A DNA stretch of 64,000 nucleotides from an uncultured Clostridium sp. (GCA_903789665.1 CAIFEX010000005.1:1-64000), one strand, 5' to 3'. Shown: positions 25,830-35,519, counted from the first letter of the stretch. A program made the numbers and translations. The notes: generated by a model not told the origin, from the letters alone.

Positions 25830-26495
25830 CTATTTGTTATAATTTCTCTTTCCAAATATGCCTTCGCCAACCCTAACTAAAGTAGAACCTTCTTCAATTG
25901 CGATTTTATAATCATGAGTCATTCCCATAGACAGTATATCCATACTTATATTCTTAAATTCTCTCTTCTTGAGATCTTCAAAAATAGACTTCATTTCCTT
26001 AAAATAATGTCTGCAGCTCTCCTCATCCCCCTTTGGAATAACGGCCATAAGTCCTTTCACCTTTACACTAGTACACTTTTCACAGGCCCCTATCAATCTT
26101 TCAAGATCATCAACATATATACCGGTTTTACTCTCTTCACGACCTATATTTATTTGAATTAGCGTATTGGCAGTCAGTTTTTTCGCACTATAACGTCTTT
26201 CAAGCTCATTTAGAAGCCTTATACTATCCAAAGAGTGAATGAGATAAACCTTACCTACTATATATTTTACTTTATTTCGCTGGAGATGTCCTATTAAATG
26301 CCACCTTATATCATCTGGAAGAAGCGGCTGCTTTTTCATAAACTCCTGGACTTTATTCTCTCCAAAATCCCTAACTCCTACATTATATGCAGTCTGTATA
26401 TCTTCTACCGGTTTAGTCTTCGAAACGGCTACTAAAGTAATTTTCCTTTCCTTTAAATCTGCTTCTACATTATTTAAATTTTCTTCAATTGACAA
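25830..26495 (-). CDS. YggS/PROSC family PLP-binding protein
   Basis: Pyridoxal-phosphate homeostasis protein with an alanine-racemase-like barrel. 221 aa from a TTG at 26495 (SD AAGGAG, nine-base spacer), which gives the usual N-terminus SIEENLNNV. The longer ATG starts at 26525 and 26513 lack an SD, and the first lies in a putative -10 region. The PLP lysine is in VAVSKTKP; the phosphate-binding region is MGMTHDY (usual form MGMSxDx). Confidence 0.93.
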   Translation of the reverse strand: MSIEENLNNVEADLKERKITLVAVSKTKPVEDIQTAYNVGVRDFGENKVQEFMKKQPLLPDDIRWHLIGHLQRNKVKYIVGKVYLIHSLDSIRLLNELERRYSAKKLTANTLIQINIGREESKTGIYVDDLERLIGACEKCTSVKVKGLMAVIPKGDEESCRHYFKEMKSIFEDLKKREFKNISMDILSMGMTHDYKIAIEEGSTLVRVGEGIFGKRNYNK

Positions 26496-26521
26496 TAATA
26501 CCGTCTCCTTCATTGTTAAAC

Positions 26522-26549
26522 ACATGTATACAATATCTATTATTCTTCA
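26522..26549 (-). promoter_or_regulatory. Candidate promoter for the yggS-divIVA operon
   Basis: TTGTGA, 16 bases, TATACA, ending close to 26522. If used, transcription starts near 26515, downstream of the 26525 ATG, supporting the TTG start of yggS. Confidence 0.4.
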
Positions 26550-26615
26550 CAAAAACTAAAATTCCTTCAAAAATTAATTATTTTTTTGGAATTTAATAAA
26601 TACAGTGTAATATAT

Positions 26616-26641
26616 GGAATAAATTGTAAATAATTTATTCC
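26616..26641. repeat. 10-bp inverted repeat at the end of the DUF881 gene
   Basis: GGAATAAATT / AATTTATTCC with a six-base loop, overlapping the stop codon at 26635. AT-rich with no clear U-run; a weak terminator or mRNA-stabilising hairpin. Confidence 0.45.
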
Positions 26642-27360
26642 TTGTCTTTCATAAATTCTACTTTATAATCTCCATTATAGGCTGGTATTGTTATGCTTTT
26701 TTCCTTAGTCACCTTCACTACTATCTTCCTGGTCATCAATATTTTCAAATAATTTTCATTCGACATCATATAATTGTAAAGTACATCTTTGTTACCTATA
26801 GCATAAATGGAAAATGGGGAGGCAATTTTTACTCCATTTACTCTTAAAAAAGGCCCGCTGCAGTAGACTTCAGAAACATCCACCATTCTGTGTCCATTTA
26901 TGGAAATAGCTTCCGCCCCTGCATTTTTCAAGTCATTTATCACCTGTATCACATCAGTATTATGTACAAGCCTCATCTGGTACTGAAACGCATCCAGGCC
27001 ATCTTCCATGGCCGCATCGTTTAAAAATATTTTTATTCCCTGACCCTCCACGGCAACTTTGCCAAGTTCTATATTGTTCTTGTTCAATTCCTGATTTATC
27101 TCCGATACAACCTGGGTTTTATTTTGTTCATTGTCCTCATATTTTTTCAATTTGTCATAGTTTTCACTGTACTGTTCCGACAAATCCGATATTTGACTTT
27201 GAAGTCGATTTTTATAATTATATGCATCTTGATACTGCTTTGCACTCAAAATAACCCTCTTGTTAGTACTTCCCTTGGTAAAACTTATATTCATGGATAT
27301 CAGTATGCCTATAATCACAGAAGCTATAAAAACAAAAATATTGGCTTCATTGCTCTTCAT
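26635..27360 (-). CDS. DUF881 membrane protein (YlxW/YlxX-like), copy 2
   Basis: 241-aa bitopic protein: a membrane helix at residues 8-26, a coiled coil (about 40-95) and a C-terminal DUF881 domain with the pattern GAEAISINGHRMV. The family lies between divIB/ftsQ and ftsA in Bacillus and is thought to assist division. Third gene of DUF881-sbp-DUF881 after ftsQ. SD GAGGTGAATTAA. Confidence 0.9.
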   Translation of the reverse strand: MKSNEANIFVFIASVIIGILISMNISFTKGSTNKRVILSAKQYQDAYNYKNRLQSQISDLSEQYSENYDKLKKYEDNEQNKTQVVSEINQELNKNNIELGKVAVEGQGIKIFLNDAAMEDGLDAFQYQMRLVHNTDVIQVINDLKNAGAEAISINGHRMVDVSEVYCSGPFLRVNGVKIASPFSIYAIGNKDVLYNYMMSNENYLKILMTRKIVVKVTKEKSITIPAYNGDYKVEFMKDKE

Positions 27361-27373
27361 TTAATTCACCTCA

Positions 27374-27718
27374 TCAATGTGGTTTGGGTTTGTATTTCTT
27401 TAGCAGCAATCTCCTTATAATTGCAAAGTTGTCAAATATTCTTCCTCCAAAAACTATAACTGCAGCCAAATATATAGGCACTCCCAATTTGTCTCCAAGA
27501 TATGCGAGTCCTGCAGCAAGAAGTGCATTTCCAAAAAAACCGGATATAAAAATATCAGTTTGAAAATTTTTCGAAAGATTAGCTTTTATAGCCCCAAAAA
27601 CTGAATCCAAGCAGGCTAAGATCGCCACCGACATGTAAGGTGAAAATTTATCTGGAATATTTACATTGCATGCCACTCCAATAATTATTCCCAATATAAG
27701 ACCAATAAACGCTATCAT
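27374..27718 (-). CDS. sbp: Small basic protein Sbp (DUF1290)
   Basis: 114-aa membrane protein with three to four helices and the motif LDSVFGAIKA, conserved in the DUF1290 family. Lies between two DUF881 genes as in other Firmicutes division clusters. The molecular function is not established. Confidence 0.9.
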   Translation of the reverse strand: MIAFIGLILGIIIGVACNVNIPDKFSPYMSVAILACLDSVFGAIKANLSKNFQTDIFISGFFGNALLAAGLAYLGDKLGVPIYLAAVIVFGGRIFDNFAIIRRLLLKKYKPKPH

Positions 27719-27741
27719 AATTTTATCACACCTTTAACAAC

Positions 27742-28464
27742 TTATTCCTTTACAGGCTTAGCATATTCAAATTTATATGCCTTATTATATTTCTTTATAG
27801 TTATATTATCTGATTTTTGAAATTTAACATCACATAAATTTTTTATATCTGCAAATACTTCCGGGAAACTCATATCACTGTACAATAAATTTTTATCTCC
27901 AATAGCTTGTATGACTATTCTGCTGGAGGGCGATATCTTGTTGTCGTTTATAAGTATATAGTTTCCTGCAGTCCTAATACCTGTTCTGGAAACAATCCTT
28001 ATGTCATTTATGGATATAGCTTCAGCTCCTGCAAATCTAAGTTCGTTCACCAAATACACCAGATCCTTGTCAGTTATGTGGTTGTCGACACTGCTGCTCT
28101 CTCCAAACAGGTCCTTGTTGTTAGGAGTGAGATATACAATTATTCCCGGCCCATTTACATCCACTTCTCCTGTAAGTATTCTTGTATTTTTTAACTGTTG
28201 TACAAGGTTTTTAGTAGAATCACTCTTGCTTGCCGCTGCATCCTCGTAATTCTTTACTTTGTTTTGAAGATCATTCACCTTTGCCTCCAGGGCATTTTTT
28301 TCCTTTTTATATTGTTCTATAGTCACCGTAACATCTGTATTATTCTGGCTTCCCAGATTTACAGTATTGTCCTGCTTTGTCAATGCCTTGAACTGATAGG
28401 TAAGCATAAATCCAAGTATACAGCATACTAAAGCAACACTAATCTGTGACCCAAATTTGCGCAT
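27742..28464 (-). CDS. DUF881 membrane protein (YlxW/YlxX-like), copy 1
   Basis: 240-aa paralogue of the DUF881 gene two positions downstream: one N-terminal membrane helix (about 8-26), a coiled coil (55-85) and a DUF881 domain with GAEAISINDIRIV. SD GGAGGATAAGATAAA. It starts six bases after ftsQ. Confidence 0.9.
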   Translation of the reverse strand: MRKFGSQISVALVCCILGFMLTYQFKALTKQDNTVNLGSQNNTDVTVTIEQYKKEKNALEAKVNDLQNKVKNYEDAAASKSDSTKNLVQQLKNTRILTGEVDVNGPGIIVYLTPNNKDLFGESSSVDNHITDKDLVYLVNELRFAGAEAISINDIRIVSRTGIRTAGNYILINDNKISPSSRIVIQAIGDKNLLYSDMSFPEVFADIKNLCDVKFQKSDNITIKKYNKAYKFEYAKPVKE

Positions 28465-28470
28465 TTTATC

Positions 28471-29250
28471 TTATCCTCCTACTTTATATACAGGATTGCC
28501 ATCAAACCTTACATCTATGTATCCCTTGGCACCGTTCAATTTCTCCTGAAGCAATATGTTAAGTGCCCTGTTCATTTTCTTTTCTATATTTTCTCCGCTT
28601 CCCAATTTGACACACATATTATTAAAATACACTTTTATATCCAGCAAATCGCTCACATCCACGTAAGTAATCGGGAAGGGCAGATTATTATTCACAATTA
28701 TGTTTCCCAAGGAAGACACAGCTTTTAATTTTCTCTTGTCTTTCTGGGCACTGATGGTTTTGCCTATATCTGTTTTAGTATAATCAATTCCATTTAATCC
28801 AGCCAACTGCATGTTGTTTATGCTGTCTATTTTTTGAAGTAAAATACCATTTCCATCTATAATATAGTACTTTTCCCCATTTTTACAATAGAATACCGCG
28901 TCTCTTTCTTCAACGTTTATATCAATAGTAGCAGGAAGCTTTCTATTTATTACTACATCCTTTATATACGGATTGCTCAGTATCCTGTCTTTTGCACTTT
29001 TTAAATTAATATAAAATATATTATTTCCGGCATATATCTGGGATCTGTTCACAATATCACTGCTTACGACATTTTTATTGCCGTGTACTTCAATATGTTG
29101 AATATTAAAATAGGGAAGTTTTAAACAGAGGATAAAAAATAATGCTATTAGAAATAACATAAAAATCAAAGCTTTTTTTACTCTTCTTTTTCTCCGTCTT
29201 TTTATAATCATTTCGTTGTCTGTATCTGTATTTAACGTAAAATCACTCAT
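28471..29250 (-). CDS. ftsQ: Cell division protein FtsQ/DivIB
   Basis: 259-aa bitopic divisome protein: a basic cytoplasmic N-terminus (KRRRKRRVKK), a membrane helix (about residues 28-47), a POTRA domain starting IQHIEVHGNKNV and a beta domain (NRKLPATIDINVEERDAV). Links FtsL/FtsB-type proteins with septal synthases. About 200 bases separate it from ftsW. Confidence 0.93.
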   Translation of the reverse strand: MSDFTLNTDTDNEMIIKRRRKRRVKKALIFMLFLIALFFILCLKLPYFNIQHIEVHGNKNVVSSDIVNRSQIYAGNNIFYINLKSAKDRILSNPYIKDVVINRKLPATIDINVEERDAVFYCKNGEKYYIIDGNGILLQKIDSINNMQLAGLNGIDYTKTDIGKTISAQKDKRKLKAVSSLGNIIVNNNLPFPITYVDVSDLLDIKVYFNNMCVKLGSGENIEKKMNRALNILLQEKLNGAKGYIDVRFDGNPVYKVGG

Positions 29251-29410
29251 CCCCTACCAACTCACTTTAAAATTTAAATGTAAAATACTATAAGATATAT
29301 ATATATTAACACTTAATAAAATTAATTTCATTAAAATAATCATTAATTTTTTATATATTTTTTCTTACAGGAATATTAAAAGGTATATAAAAAAAGCATT
29401 AAAGTATTTT

Positions 29411-29456
29411 TACGTAAAATATAGCATTACAATGCTGTAATGCTATATTTTACGTA
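29411..29456. repeat. 21-bp perfect inverted repeat overlapping the ftsW stop
   Basis: Both arms are perfect: TACGTAAAATATAGCATTACA and its reverse complement, with a four-base loop. The ftsW stop codon (29450-29452) is inside one arm. A run of seven Ts lies about 16 bases beyond on the minus strand, so a terminator role is possible but not classic. Confidence 0.8.
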
Positions 29457-30568
29457 TATTCATTTTGTCTGGATATGTTCAAGAGCACACCCATTGCTAT
29501 CATATTTATCACAAGTGAAGATCCTCCATAACTTATAAATGGAAGCGGCACACCCGTTACCGGCATGGATCCAGTTACAACTGCTATGTTTATTATTGCC
29601 TGTACTGCAATAACAGAGGTTATCCCCGTAGCTAGAAGTGTACCGTAGGTATCCCTTGCCTTCACGGCAATCACAATTCCTCTCCATACAAGTACTACAA
29701 AAAGTGCGATGATAATTGTACATCCTATGAGTCCCAACTCTTCTCCTATAATGGAAAATATAAAGTCGTTATGAGGTTCCGGTATGTAATAACATTTCTG
29801 CCTTGATCTTCCAAGTCCCACACCCCATATACCACCTGAACCCATTGCCAAAAGGGATTGAATAAGCTGGTATCCACTGCCCTTTGGATCCGCCCAGGGA
29901 TTTATGAAGCTCGTAAATCTGGCCATTCTATAGGGTTCAAATATTATTCCGGCAATTCCCGCAAGAGCCACTAGACCCACTACGCCAACCATATGTTTGA
30001 TTTTAGCCCCTGAAACATACAGTACTATCATTGTAACTATCATTATTACGGCAGCTATACTTAAGTTTTTCTCTGCAAACACCAGACCTGCATAAAATCC
30101 TGAAACCAGGAGATAAGGTATGACCCCGTAAAGCAGAGTTCCTATTTTTCTCCCGCCTTTTGCCTCTATGCTCTTAGCCATGTAAAACACGACAACGTAT
30201 TTAGCTATTTCAGAAGGCTGAAATCCAAATGAGCCTATTTTCACCCACCTCTGTGCACCATTTGTGGATTCAAAGGCAAATACCGAGAGCAGACATACTA
30301 TGGATATCACCATAAGCAGTTTTGTATATCTCTTTATTTTTTTATAGTCAATTTTTATAGTCAGGAACATAAAAAATGTCCCTATTACAGCCCATAATCC
30401 CTGCCTTTTCAAAAAAAACATGCTGTCATGCGTACTTTTATCAAAAAATGCCTTGTATGAACTTGCACTATAGACCATTACCACGCCAATAGCAACCAAT
30501 AACATTATAGTTGAAAACAACACGAAGTCTATAGAACCCATTCTAGTCTTCGACTTGCTAATTTTCAT
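29450..30568 (-). CDS. ftsW: SEDS peptidoglycan polymerase FtsW/SpoVE
   Basis: Lipid II polymerase of the septum, 372 aa, ten membrane helices. Signatures: RQGLWAVIGT, the loop with RWVKIGSFGFQPSEIAK, GSGYQLIQSLLAMGSGG and VTGSMPVTGVPLPFISYGG. Which SEDS role (vegetative FtsW or sporulation SpoVE) cannot be told from sequence alone; both sit in this cluster in related species. Partners in the cluster are the class B PBP and ftsQ/ftsL. Confidence 0.93.
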   Translation of the reverse strand: MKISKSKTRMGSIDFVLFSTIMLLVAIGVVMVYSASSYKAFFDKSTHDSMFFLKRQGLWAVIGTFFMFLTIKIDYKKIKRYTKLLMVISIVCLLSVFAFESTNGAQRWVKIGSFGFQPSEIAKYVVVFYMAKSIEAKGGRKIGTLLYGVIPYLLVSGFYAGLVFAEKNLSIAAVIMIVTMIVLYVSGAKIKHMVGVVGLVALAGIAGIIFEPYRMARFTSFINPWADPKGSGYQLIQSLLAMGSGGIWGVGLGRSRQKCYYIPEPHNDFIFSIIGEELGLIGCTIIIALFVVLVWRGIVIAVKARDTYGTLLATGITSVIAVQAIINIAVVTGSMPVTGVPLPFISYGGSSLVINMIAMGVLLNISRQNEYT

Positions 30569-30649
30569 AAAAATCCTCCTAGATCATTACTGCTAAAAAA
30601 CTGACAAAAGTTATGGACTCTCTTGATATCACACTACCTGTGATTTTAA

Positions 30650-31603
30650 TTACAAAGCTAAAAAACCTACCAAACACAATATCACTGTAATTATGCAAAA
30701 CATAGAAACAACTTTGGTCTCATGCCAGCCCGAAAGTTCAAAATGATGATGTATGGGTGCCATTTTAAAAATTCTCTTGCCAGTAAGTTTGAAAGAAGCC
30801 ACCTGAAGTATGACAGATAATGCTTCAATCACATATATCCCACCAATTATTATAACCAACAATGGCAGTTTTAATATCATGGCTACAGCAGCTACTGCAC
30901 CACCAAGTGCCAGTGAACCCGTATCCCCCATAAAAATCCTCGCTGGAAAAACATTGTACCTTAAAAACCCCAAAAGTGATCCAGTCAGAACCGAACAGAA
31001 AACAGCCAGGGTAAGGTGTCCTGTGGCAAAACTGACCAGGGCCAAAAAAGTCATTACCAACAATGTAACAGAGGCAGCCAGGCCGTCAAGACCGTCTGTC
31101 AAATTTACAGCATTTGTAGTTGCCGCAAAATAAATTATTATAAATGGAATATAGAATTTTCCAAGATTCCATATTTTATGTGTAAATGGCCATATTATAG
31201 ATGTGCCTATACTTGGATTATTGGCAGCATAAAAGGCAAATAATCCAGAAGCTACCAGAAGCAGTATCATTTTCTGATATGCTCTAAGCCCTAAATTCCT
31301 CTTTTTAACTATTTTCAGGATATCGTCAAGGGCCCCTATCACTCCAAAGGCAACAAGGGCATATAATGCTACCATTGCTTCATCTGAAGGGTTTCTCACC
31401 AAAATCGCCATAGTTATAAAAGTCGCCAGTATAAATATTATTCCGCCCATGGTCGGTGTACCGGCTTTTTTCAAATGACTTCTAGGGCCATCTTCCCTTA
31501 TGTTCTGTCCAAATTTGAACTTATGTAGAAGAGGTATCATAATTGGGCCTTCCAAAATTGCTATTAAAAATGCTATGAGAACAGAATATATCAATTTATT
31601 CAT
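30650..31603 (-). CDS. mraY: Phospho-N-acetylmuramoyl-pentapeptide transferase MraY
   Basis: Makes lipid I on undecaprenyl phosphate. 317 aa, ten helices. Active-site motifs [22 protein letters not shown] and the [11 protein letters not shown] loop are intact. Weak SD (AGGATAAATACAAATT). It follows murF by 38 bases. Confidence 0.97.
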   Translation of the reverse strand: MNKLIYSVLIAFLIAILEGPIMIPLLHKFKFGQNIREDGPRSHLKKAGTPTMGGIIFILATFITMAILVRNPSDEAMVALYALVAFGVIGALDDILKIVKKRNLGLRAYQKMILLLVASGLFAFYAANNPSIGTSIIWPFTHKIWNLGKFYIPFIIIYFAATTNAVNLTDGLDGLAASVTLLVMTFLALVSFATGHLTLAVFCSVLTGSLLGFLRYNVFPARIFMGDTGSLALGGAVAAVAMILKLPLLVIIIGGIYVIEALSVILQVASFKLTGKRIFKMAPIHHHFELSGWHETKVVSMFCIITVILCLVGFLAL

Positions 31604-31641
31604 AATTTGTATTTATCCTAAATCAATAGGATTTTCACCTC

Positions 31642-33036
31642 CTAACAACTGCTGTTTTTCTTTAGTTCTTCTGCTATCTCTTCAAATTTCATAAGCCTTG
31701 AAGCTTTCACAAGAACGGTGTCCCCTCTTTTAATATATTTATCCAGGAGGAATTTCAGAACTTCCTCCTTACTGTTAAAGAACATAAATTTTCCCTTTTT
31801 GCTCAGAGCCTCAAAACCCTTTCTAAAGTCCTCCCAAAATTCTCCCAGAGCTATAAAAAGATCTACATTACTATTTGCCGCATATTCTCCAACTTCCTCA
31901 TGCATTTTGTGGGATGCTTCCCCAAGTTCCCTCATGGTTCCAAATACGGTTATACGTCTTTCTGATTTGAAATTTTTCAAAACATCCAGTGCAGCTTCCA
32001 TAGATTCTGGATTTGCATTGTAACTGTCATTTATAACATTGAATTTTTTGCCCCTGAATATCTCCATTCTAAGAGAAGTAGTCCTTATATTATCAAAACC
32101 TCTCCTTATTTCATCATAAGTCATTCCAAAAAGTCTCCCGCAGGCAATCGCCAGCATTGAATTCAATATGTTGTACTTTCCCGGTAAACTGATCTTAAAG
32201 CTTTCTCCGGTTCTAATGCCATTTTCACATACCTTGAACCCGATGGAATCCTCCTTTACCACACAGTCATAAGCTGAAATATCTGCAGGTTTTTCCACTC
32301 CCACCTTCTTCACGGGAAATTTATCAATTTTCAGTTTTCCGAGAAGATCGTTATCAGAGTTTATTATCAATATGTTGTCTTTCGAAAAGAAATCCGTTAT
32401 TTCCAATTTTGCCTTAAGTATGTTCTCCCTGCTGCCTAAAATTCCTATATGTGCTCTCAACACATTGGTTATAACGGCAGCATCCGGTCGTGCGGCCTTA
32501 GCCATATTATGTATTTCTCCCCTGCTATTCATACCCATTTCCAATACTGCGGCTTTGTAACTATCGTCCAATTTAAACAGCATATGCGGCAGGCCTATCT
32601 GGTTATTAAAATTTCCCTGAGTCTTAAGCACCTTAAATTTGGCTCCCAATACGGCCGCAATCATATCCTTGGTAGTAGTCTTGCCTGCAGATCCCGTTAC
32701 TCCTATTATCTTTACGTCAAGTTTGCTCCTGTAGAGTTCAGCCAAATCCAAAAGGGCCCTATTACCATCTTTTACTTTAACTACAGTTGTATATTTTTCT
32801 ATTCCGCCTCTTTTAAATTTAACTTCATCTACCATGCAGATAGAAGCTCCCTTCCTGCTTGCCTCGACTGCATAGTCATTTCCATCGAATCTTTCTCCCT
32901 TTAAAGCAATAAATATATCTCCCTGCTTCAGTTTTCTCGTATCTGTACACACATCCTTATATCCGCTGTATTTTCCTGGTAATATCACTTTGCCCCTGAC
33001 AGCAGCTACAATTTCATCAAAATCCATGTGTTCCAA
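31642..33036 (-). CDS. murF: UDP-MurNAc-tripeptide:D-Ala-D-Ala ligase MurF
   Basis: Adds D-Ala-D-Ala to UDP-MurNAc-tripeptide. About 464 aa with a MurF N-terminal domain, an ATP loop GVTGSAGKTTT near residue 113, a central domain (MGMNSRGEI) and a C-terminal domain with NDSYNANPESM. The start is ambiguous: TTG at 33036 is eight bases after GGGG; GTG at 33045 and ATG at 33027 are alternatives with poorer spacing. Confidence 0.95.
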   Translation of the reverse strand: MEHMDFDEIVAAVRGKVILPGKYSGYKDVCTDTRKLKQGDIFIALKGERFDGNDYAVEASRKGASICMVDEVKFKRGGIEKYTTVVKVKDGNRALLDLAELYRSKLDVKIIGVTGSAGKTTTKDMIAAVLGAKFKVLKTQGNFNNQIGLPHMLFKLDDSYKAAVLEMGMNSRGEIHNMAKAARPDAAVITNVLRAHIGILGSRENILKAKLEITDFFSKDNILIINSDNDLLGKLKIDKFPVKKVGVEKPADISAYDCVVKEDSIGFKVCENGIRTGESFKISLPGKYNILNSMLAIACGRLFGMTYDEIRRGFDNIRTTSLRMEIFRGKKFNVINDSYNANPESMEAALDVLKNFKSERRITVFGTMRELGEASHKMHEEVGEYAANSNVDLFIALGEFWEDFRKGFEALSKKGKFMFFNSKEEVLKFLLDKYIKRGDTVLVKASRLMKFEEIAEELKKNSSC

Positions 33037-33066
33037 AAATAACACCCCTTTTCTTCAATGTACAAT

Positions 33067-33085
33067 TGACAATTATCAATTGTCA
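33067..33085. repeat. Short inverted repeat of an intergenic repeat family
   Basis: TGACAATT-ATC-AATTGTCA, within ACAATTGACAATT, a 13-base string that recurs before the pyrophosphatase gene (about 48034-48046). Confidence 0.5.
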
Positions 33086-33093
33086 CATAGTAT

Positions 33094-33127
33094 TGGCATG
33101 CAATAAGGGAATTTCAATATTGCATGC
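33094..33127 (-). other. Hairpin in the murF leader
   Basis: An 11-bp perfect stem GGCATGCAATA / TATTGCATGCC with a 12-base loop. No U-run follows on the minus strand, so it is probably an mRNA hairpin rather than a terminator. Confidence 0.6.
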
Positions 33128-33160
33128 CTTAAATCACAGTTTAAAGTGCCGATCTATTAT

Positions 33161-33189
33161 ATTATAATTTTTAAAATACTACATGTAAA
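33161..33189 (-). promoter_or_regulatory. Sigma-A promoter for murF
   Basis: TTTACA (33184-33189), a 17-base spacer, TATAAT (33161-33166). It gives murF-mraY-ftsW a start independent of the upstream genes, with a leader of about 120 nt. Confidence 0.7.
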
Positions 33190-33197
33190 GAAAAAAC

Positions 33198-35033
33198 TTA
33201 GTCATCCTGGTTGACGTCAACCTGAGAAGCACTCTGACTCGTATCTTCAGGTACCGCATCACCCTTTATCGCAAGATAGTTAAACAAATCTGTAAATACC
33301 TGTTTTGCCGTAGGGGCAGCCGTCTGGCTTGCATAGTAATTGGACGGATTCGGTTCATCTATGGATACCAGCACCGTTATTTTTGGATCACTCGAAGGTG
33401 CCATGCCCGCAAAAGAAGATACGTACTTCCCGGCTTGATATCCGCCGACACCAGCTTTTTGTGCCGTTCCGGTCTTTCCTGCTATATGGTACCCGGCTAT
33501 AAACGCATTTTTCCCGCCGCCCTTAGAAACCACTGTTTCCAGGTATTTTCTCAGCTGGGCAGTTTTACTTGAGTCCAAAATCTTCGTGGTATTTCCCTTA
33601 ACGTCATATATTTTATCTGCGACTTCCCTGCCGCTTTTTTCATCATAATGCTTTATTTCCTTCATAACATGCGGGGTGATTAAATTGCCGCCGTTTGCCA
33701 CGGCATTAAAAGCCCTCAAATATTGAACCGCAGTTACCGTATTTGCCTGGCCAAATGAAATGGTTGCAAGATCTATATCGCTTATATCCTGGGTTTTCTT
33801 AACTATTCCCTTTGCCTCGCCAGGCAGATCTATGCCGGTTTTTTGTCCGAAACCAAATTTGTGTATATAGTCGTTTAGCTTTTCCTTTCCTATTTTCTTC
33901 CCCAGCTCGGCAAATCCCACATTGCAGGAATTTTTCAATATATCCTCAAAATTTTGCACTCCGTGTCCCGATGTCTTCCAGCAGTGTATGGTCCTCTTGC
34001 CTATAGTTATGCTCCCATTACACACAAAAGTGTCATTCGGGCCCACAGAATTTGTTTCCAGTGCTGTCTGTGCAGTTACCACCTTGAATATGGAACCCGG
34101 TTCAAAAGTATCGCTGACAGCCCTGTTTCTCCAGGTTTTTTGAAGTTCATCATAGGACTCCCCTTCTATCCAGGGATCATTTGGGTTGTAATCCGGTTTA
34201 TTTGCCATACCCAGTATCTCTCCATTTTTGGGGTTCATCACTATTATCGAAACCGCCTTCGCCTCATAATCATTAAGGGCCTGCTGGGCCGATTTTTCCG
34301 CAAAATGCTGAATCATTTCATCTATAGTGAGTACTACATCTTTCCCATCCACCGGTTTTGTAAATTCTGAAATAGTATAGGGCAACTGCTGGCTCTTTCT
34401 GTCCAGTTCCGCAACTCTGCTCCCTGGAGTTCCGGCCAGTTCCTTATTATAATAGAGTTCAACCCCCGTAAGTCCCACTCCATCCGAATTGGTATGTCCC
34501 ATAACCTGGGATAGAAAATTGTTATTTGGATAATATCTCTTAGTATCCGAAGATATCAGTATACCGTTCAAATTCAGGTTTCTCACCTTATCTGCCGCAT
34601 CCTTTTCCACCCTCCTCTTTAAAGTCGCAGAACCAACGGGAAGTCCACCGGGAAGTGTCTTATTCAATATTTTGGATACATCTTCTTTTTTCATAGAAAG
34701 AATATTTGCAAGTTCACTCGCCAGTTTATCTTCAGATATCTTTTTTTCCTGCATAGTTTCCTTTAAAGTATTCATATCCAGATCAATTCTGTAAACATTG
34801 GCACTTACAGCCAGTTCATTTCCATTTCTATCTACAATTTTTCCTCTCTTTGCATCAATTTTCACGTCGCTTGTCCACTGAGCTATGGCCATGGATTTAA
34901 GCTCAGGCGATTTATATACCATCACATACAGCATCCTGCATATCAGCAAAAAGAAAGTCAAAAATAGGAAACTGAAGGCAATTATCATCCTCTTCTCGAT
35001 AATAACTCTATCCCTATATTCTCTCTTGTACAA
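33198..35033 (-). CDS. Class B penicillin-binding protein (FtsI/PBP2B/SpoVD type)
   Basis: Septal transpeptidase of 611 aa: a membrane helix (residues 15-38), a dimerisation domain and a transpeptidase domain with Ser314-x-x-Lys317 (EPGSIFK), Ser369-Cys-Asn and Lys520-Thr-Gly. There is no C-terminal PASTA domain, unlike Bacillus SpoVD/PBP2B; instead it ends with a short acidic Ser/Gln tail. The TTG start at 35033 follows GGAGGTAAATAATT. Works with the SEDS protein of the same cluster. Confidence 0.93.
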   Translation of the reverse strand: MYKREYRDRVIIEKRMIIAFSFLFLTFFLLICRMLYVMVYKSPELKSMAIAQWTSDVKIDAKRGKIVDRNGNELAVSANVYRIDLDMNTLKETMQEKKISEDKLASELANILSMKKEDVSKILNKTLPGGLPVGSATLKRRVEKDAADKVRNLNLNGILISSDTKRYYPNNNFLSQVMGHTNSDGVGLTGVELYYNKELAGTPGSRVAELDRKSQQLPYTISEFTKPVDGKDVVLTIDEMIQHFAEKSAQQALNDYEAKAVSIIVMNPKNGEILGMANKPDYNPNDPWIEGESYDELQKTWRNRAVSDTFEPGSIFKVVTAQTALETNSVGPNDTFVCNGSITIGKRTIHCWKTSGHGVQNFEDILKNSCNVGFAELGKKIGKEKLNDYIHKFGFGQKTGIDLPGEAKGIVKKTQDISDIDLATISFGQANTVTAVQYLRAFNAVANGGNLITPHVMKEIKHYDEKSGREVADKIYDVKGNTTKILDSSKTAQLRKYLETVVSKGGGKNAFIAGYHIAGKTGTAQKAGVGGYQAGKYVSSFAGMAPSSDPKITVLVSIDEPNPSNYYASQTAAPTAKQVFTDLFNYLAIKGDAVPEDTSQSASQVDVNQDD

Positions 35034-35039
35034 AATTAT

Positions 35040-35519
35040 TTACCTCCATATTAATTGCTTCAACTTATTTAACATACCTTTTTGTGTTTTCATACTATCT
35101 TCATCTTCCTGAGTTTTTATGACAGGTTTATCCAAGTCAATGTAAACTGCATTTTGTTTGTTGGGGACTACCATCTTAAGCTTATTCACTGCATCATCCT
35201 CTATATATTTCAAATTATTGTATTTTACCAATTCTACCGTTAAATTTTCATTTTGCCTGCTAATGTTGTCTACATTATTTTCTGCTGAATTCAAATCGGT
35301 TTGCATATTGTATATTATAGAATACCTATATATGAGAATTAATCCAATTACAAAAAACACACAGATATTTAAAAGTACTCTAAGCTTCTTCTTTATTTTT
35401 TTCTGCTTATTTTCATTTTTATTTTTATGTATTCTCTTGTCATGTTTTTTATAAGGTTTATACTGTGGTTGCAGTGCAGCATTACCGTTCATCATATTTT
35501 CCTCATTCATCACTATCAC
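35040..35519 (-). CDS. ftsL: FtsL-like septum protein
   Basis: About 159-aa bitopic protein: a long basic cytoplasmic tail, a membrane helix near residues 47-66, a coiled coil (about 70-110) and a low-complexity C-terminus, as expected of FtsL/FtsB family members. Identity rests on topology and position between rsmH and the class B PBP. The start is unclear among GTG 35519, ATG 35510 and ATG 35495 (the last has GAGG five bases ahead). Confidence 0.8.
   Translation of the reverse strand: MIVMNEENMMNGNAALQPQYKPYKKHDKRIHKNKNENKQKKIKKKLRVLLNICVFFVIGLILIYRYSIIYNMQTDLNSAENNVDNISRQNENLTVELVKYNNLKYIEDDAVNKLKMVVPNKQNAVYIDLDKPVIKTQEDEDSMKTQKGMLNKLKQLIWR

Noticed and set aside
29281..29400. Promoter for ftsQ in the AT-rich ftsW-ftsQ gap
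   Set aside because: Many TATA-like strings occur in this AT-rich stretch and no combination with a convincing -35 stood out.
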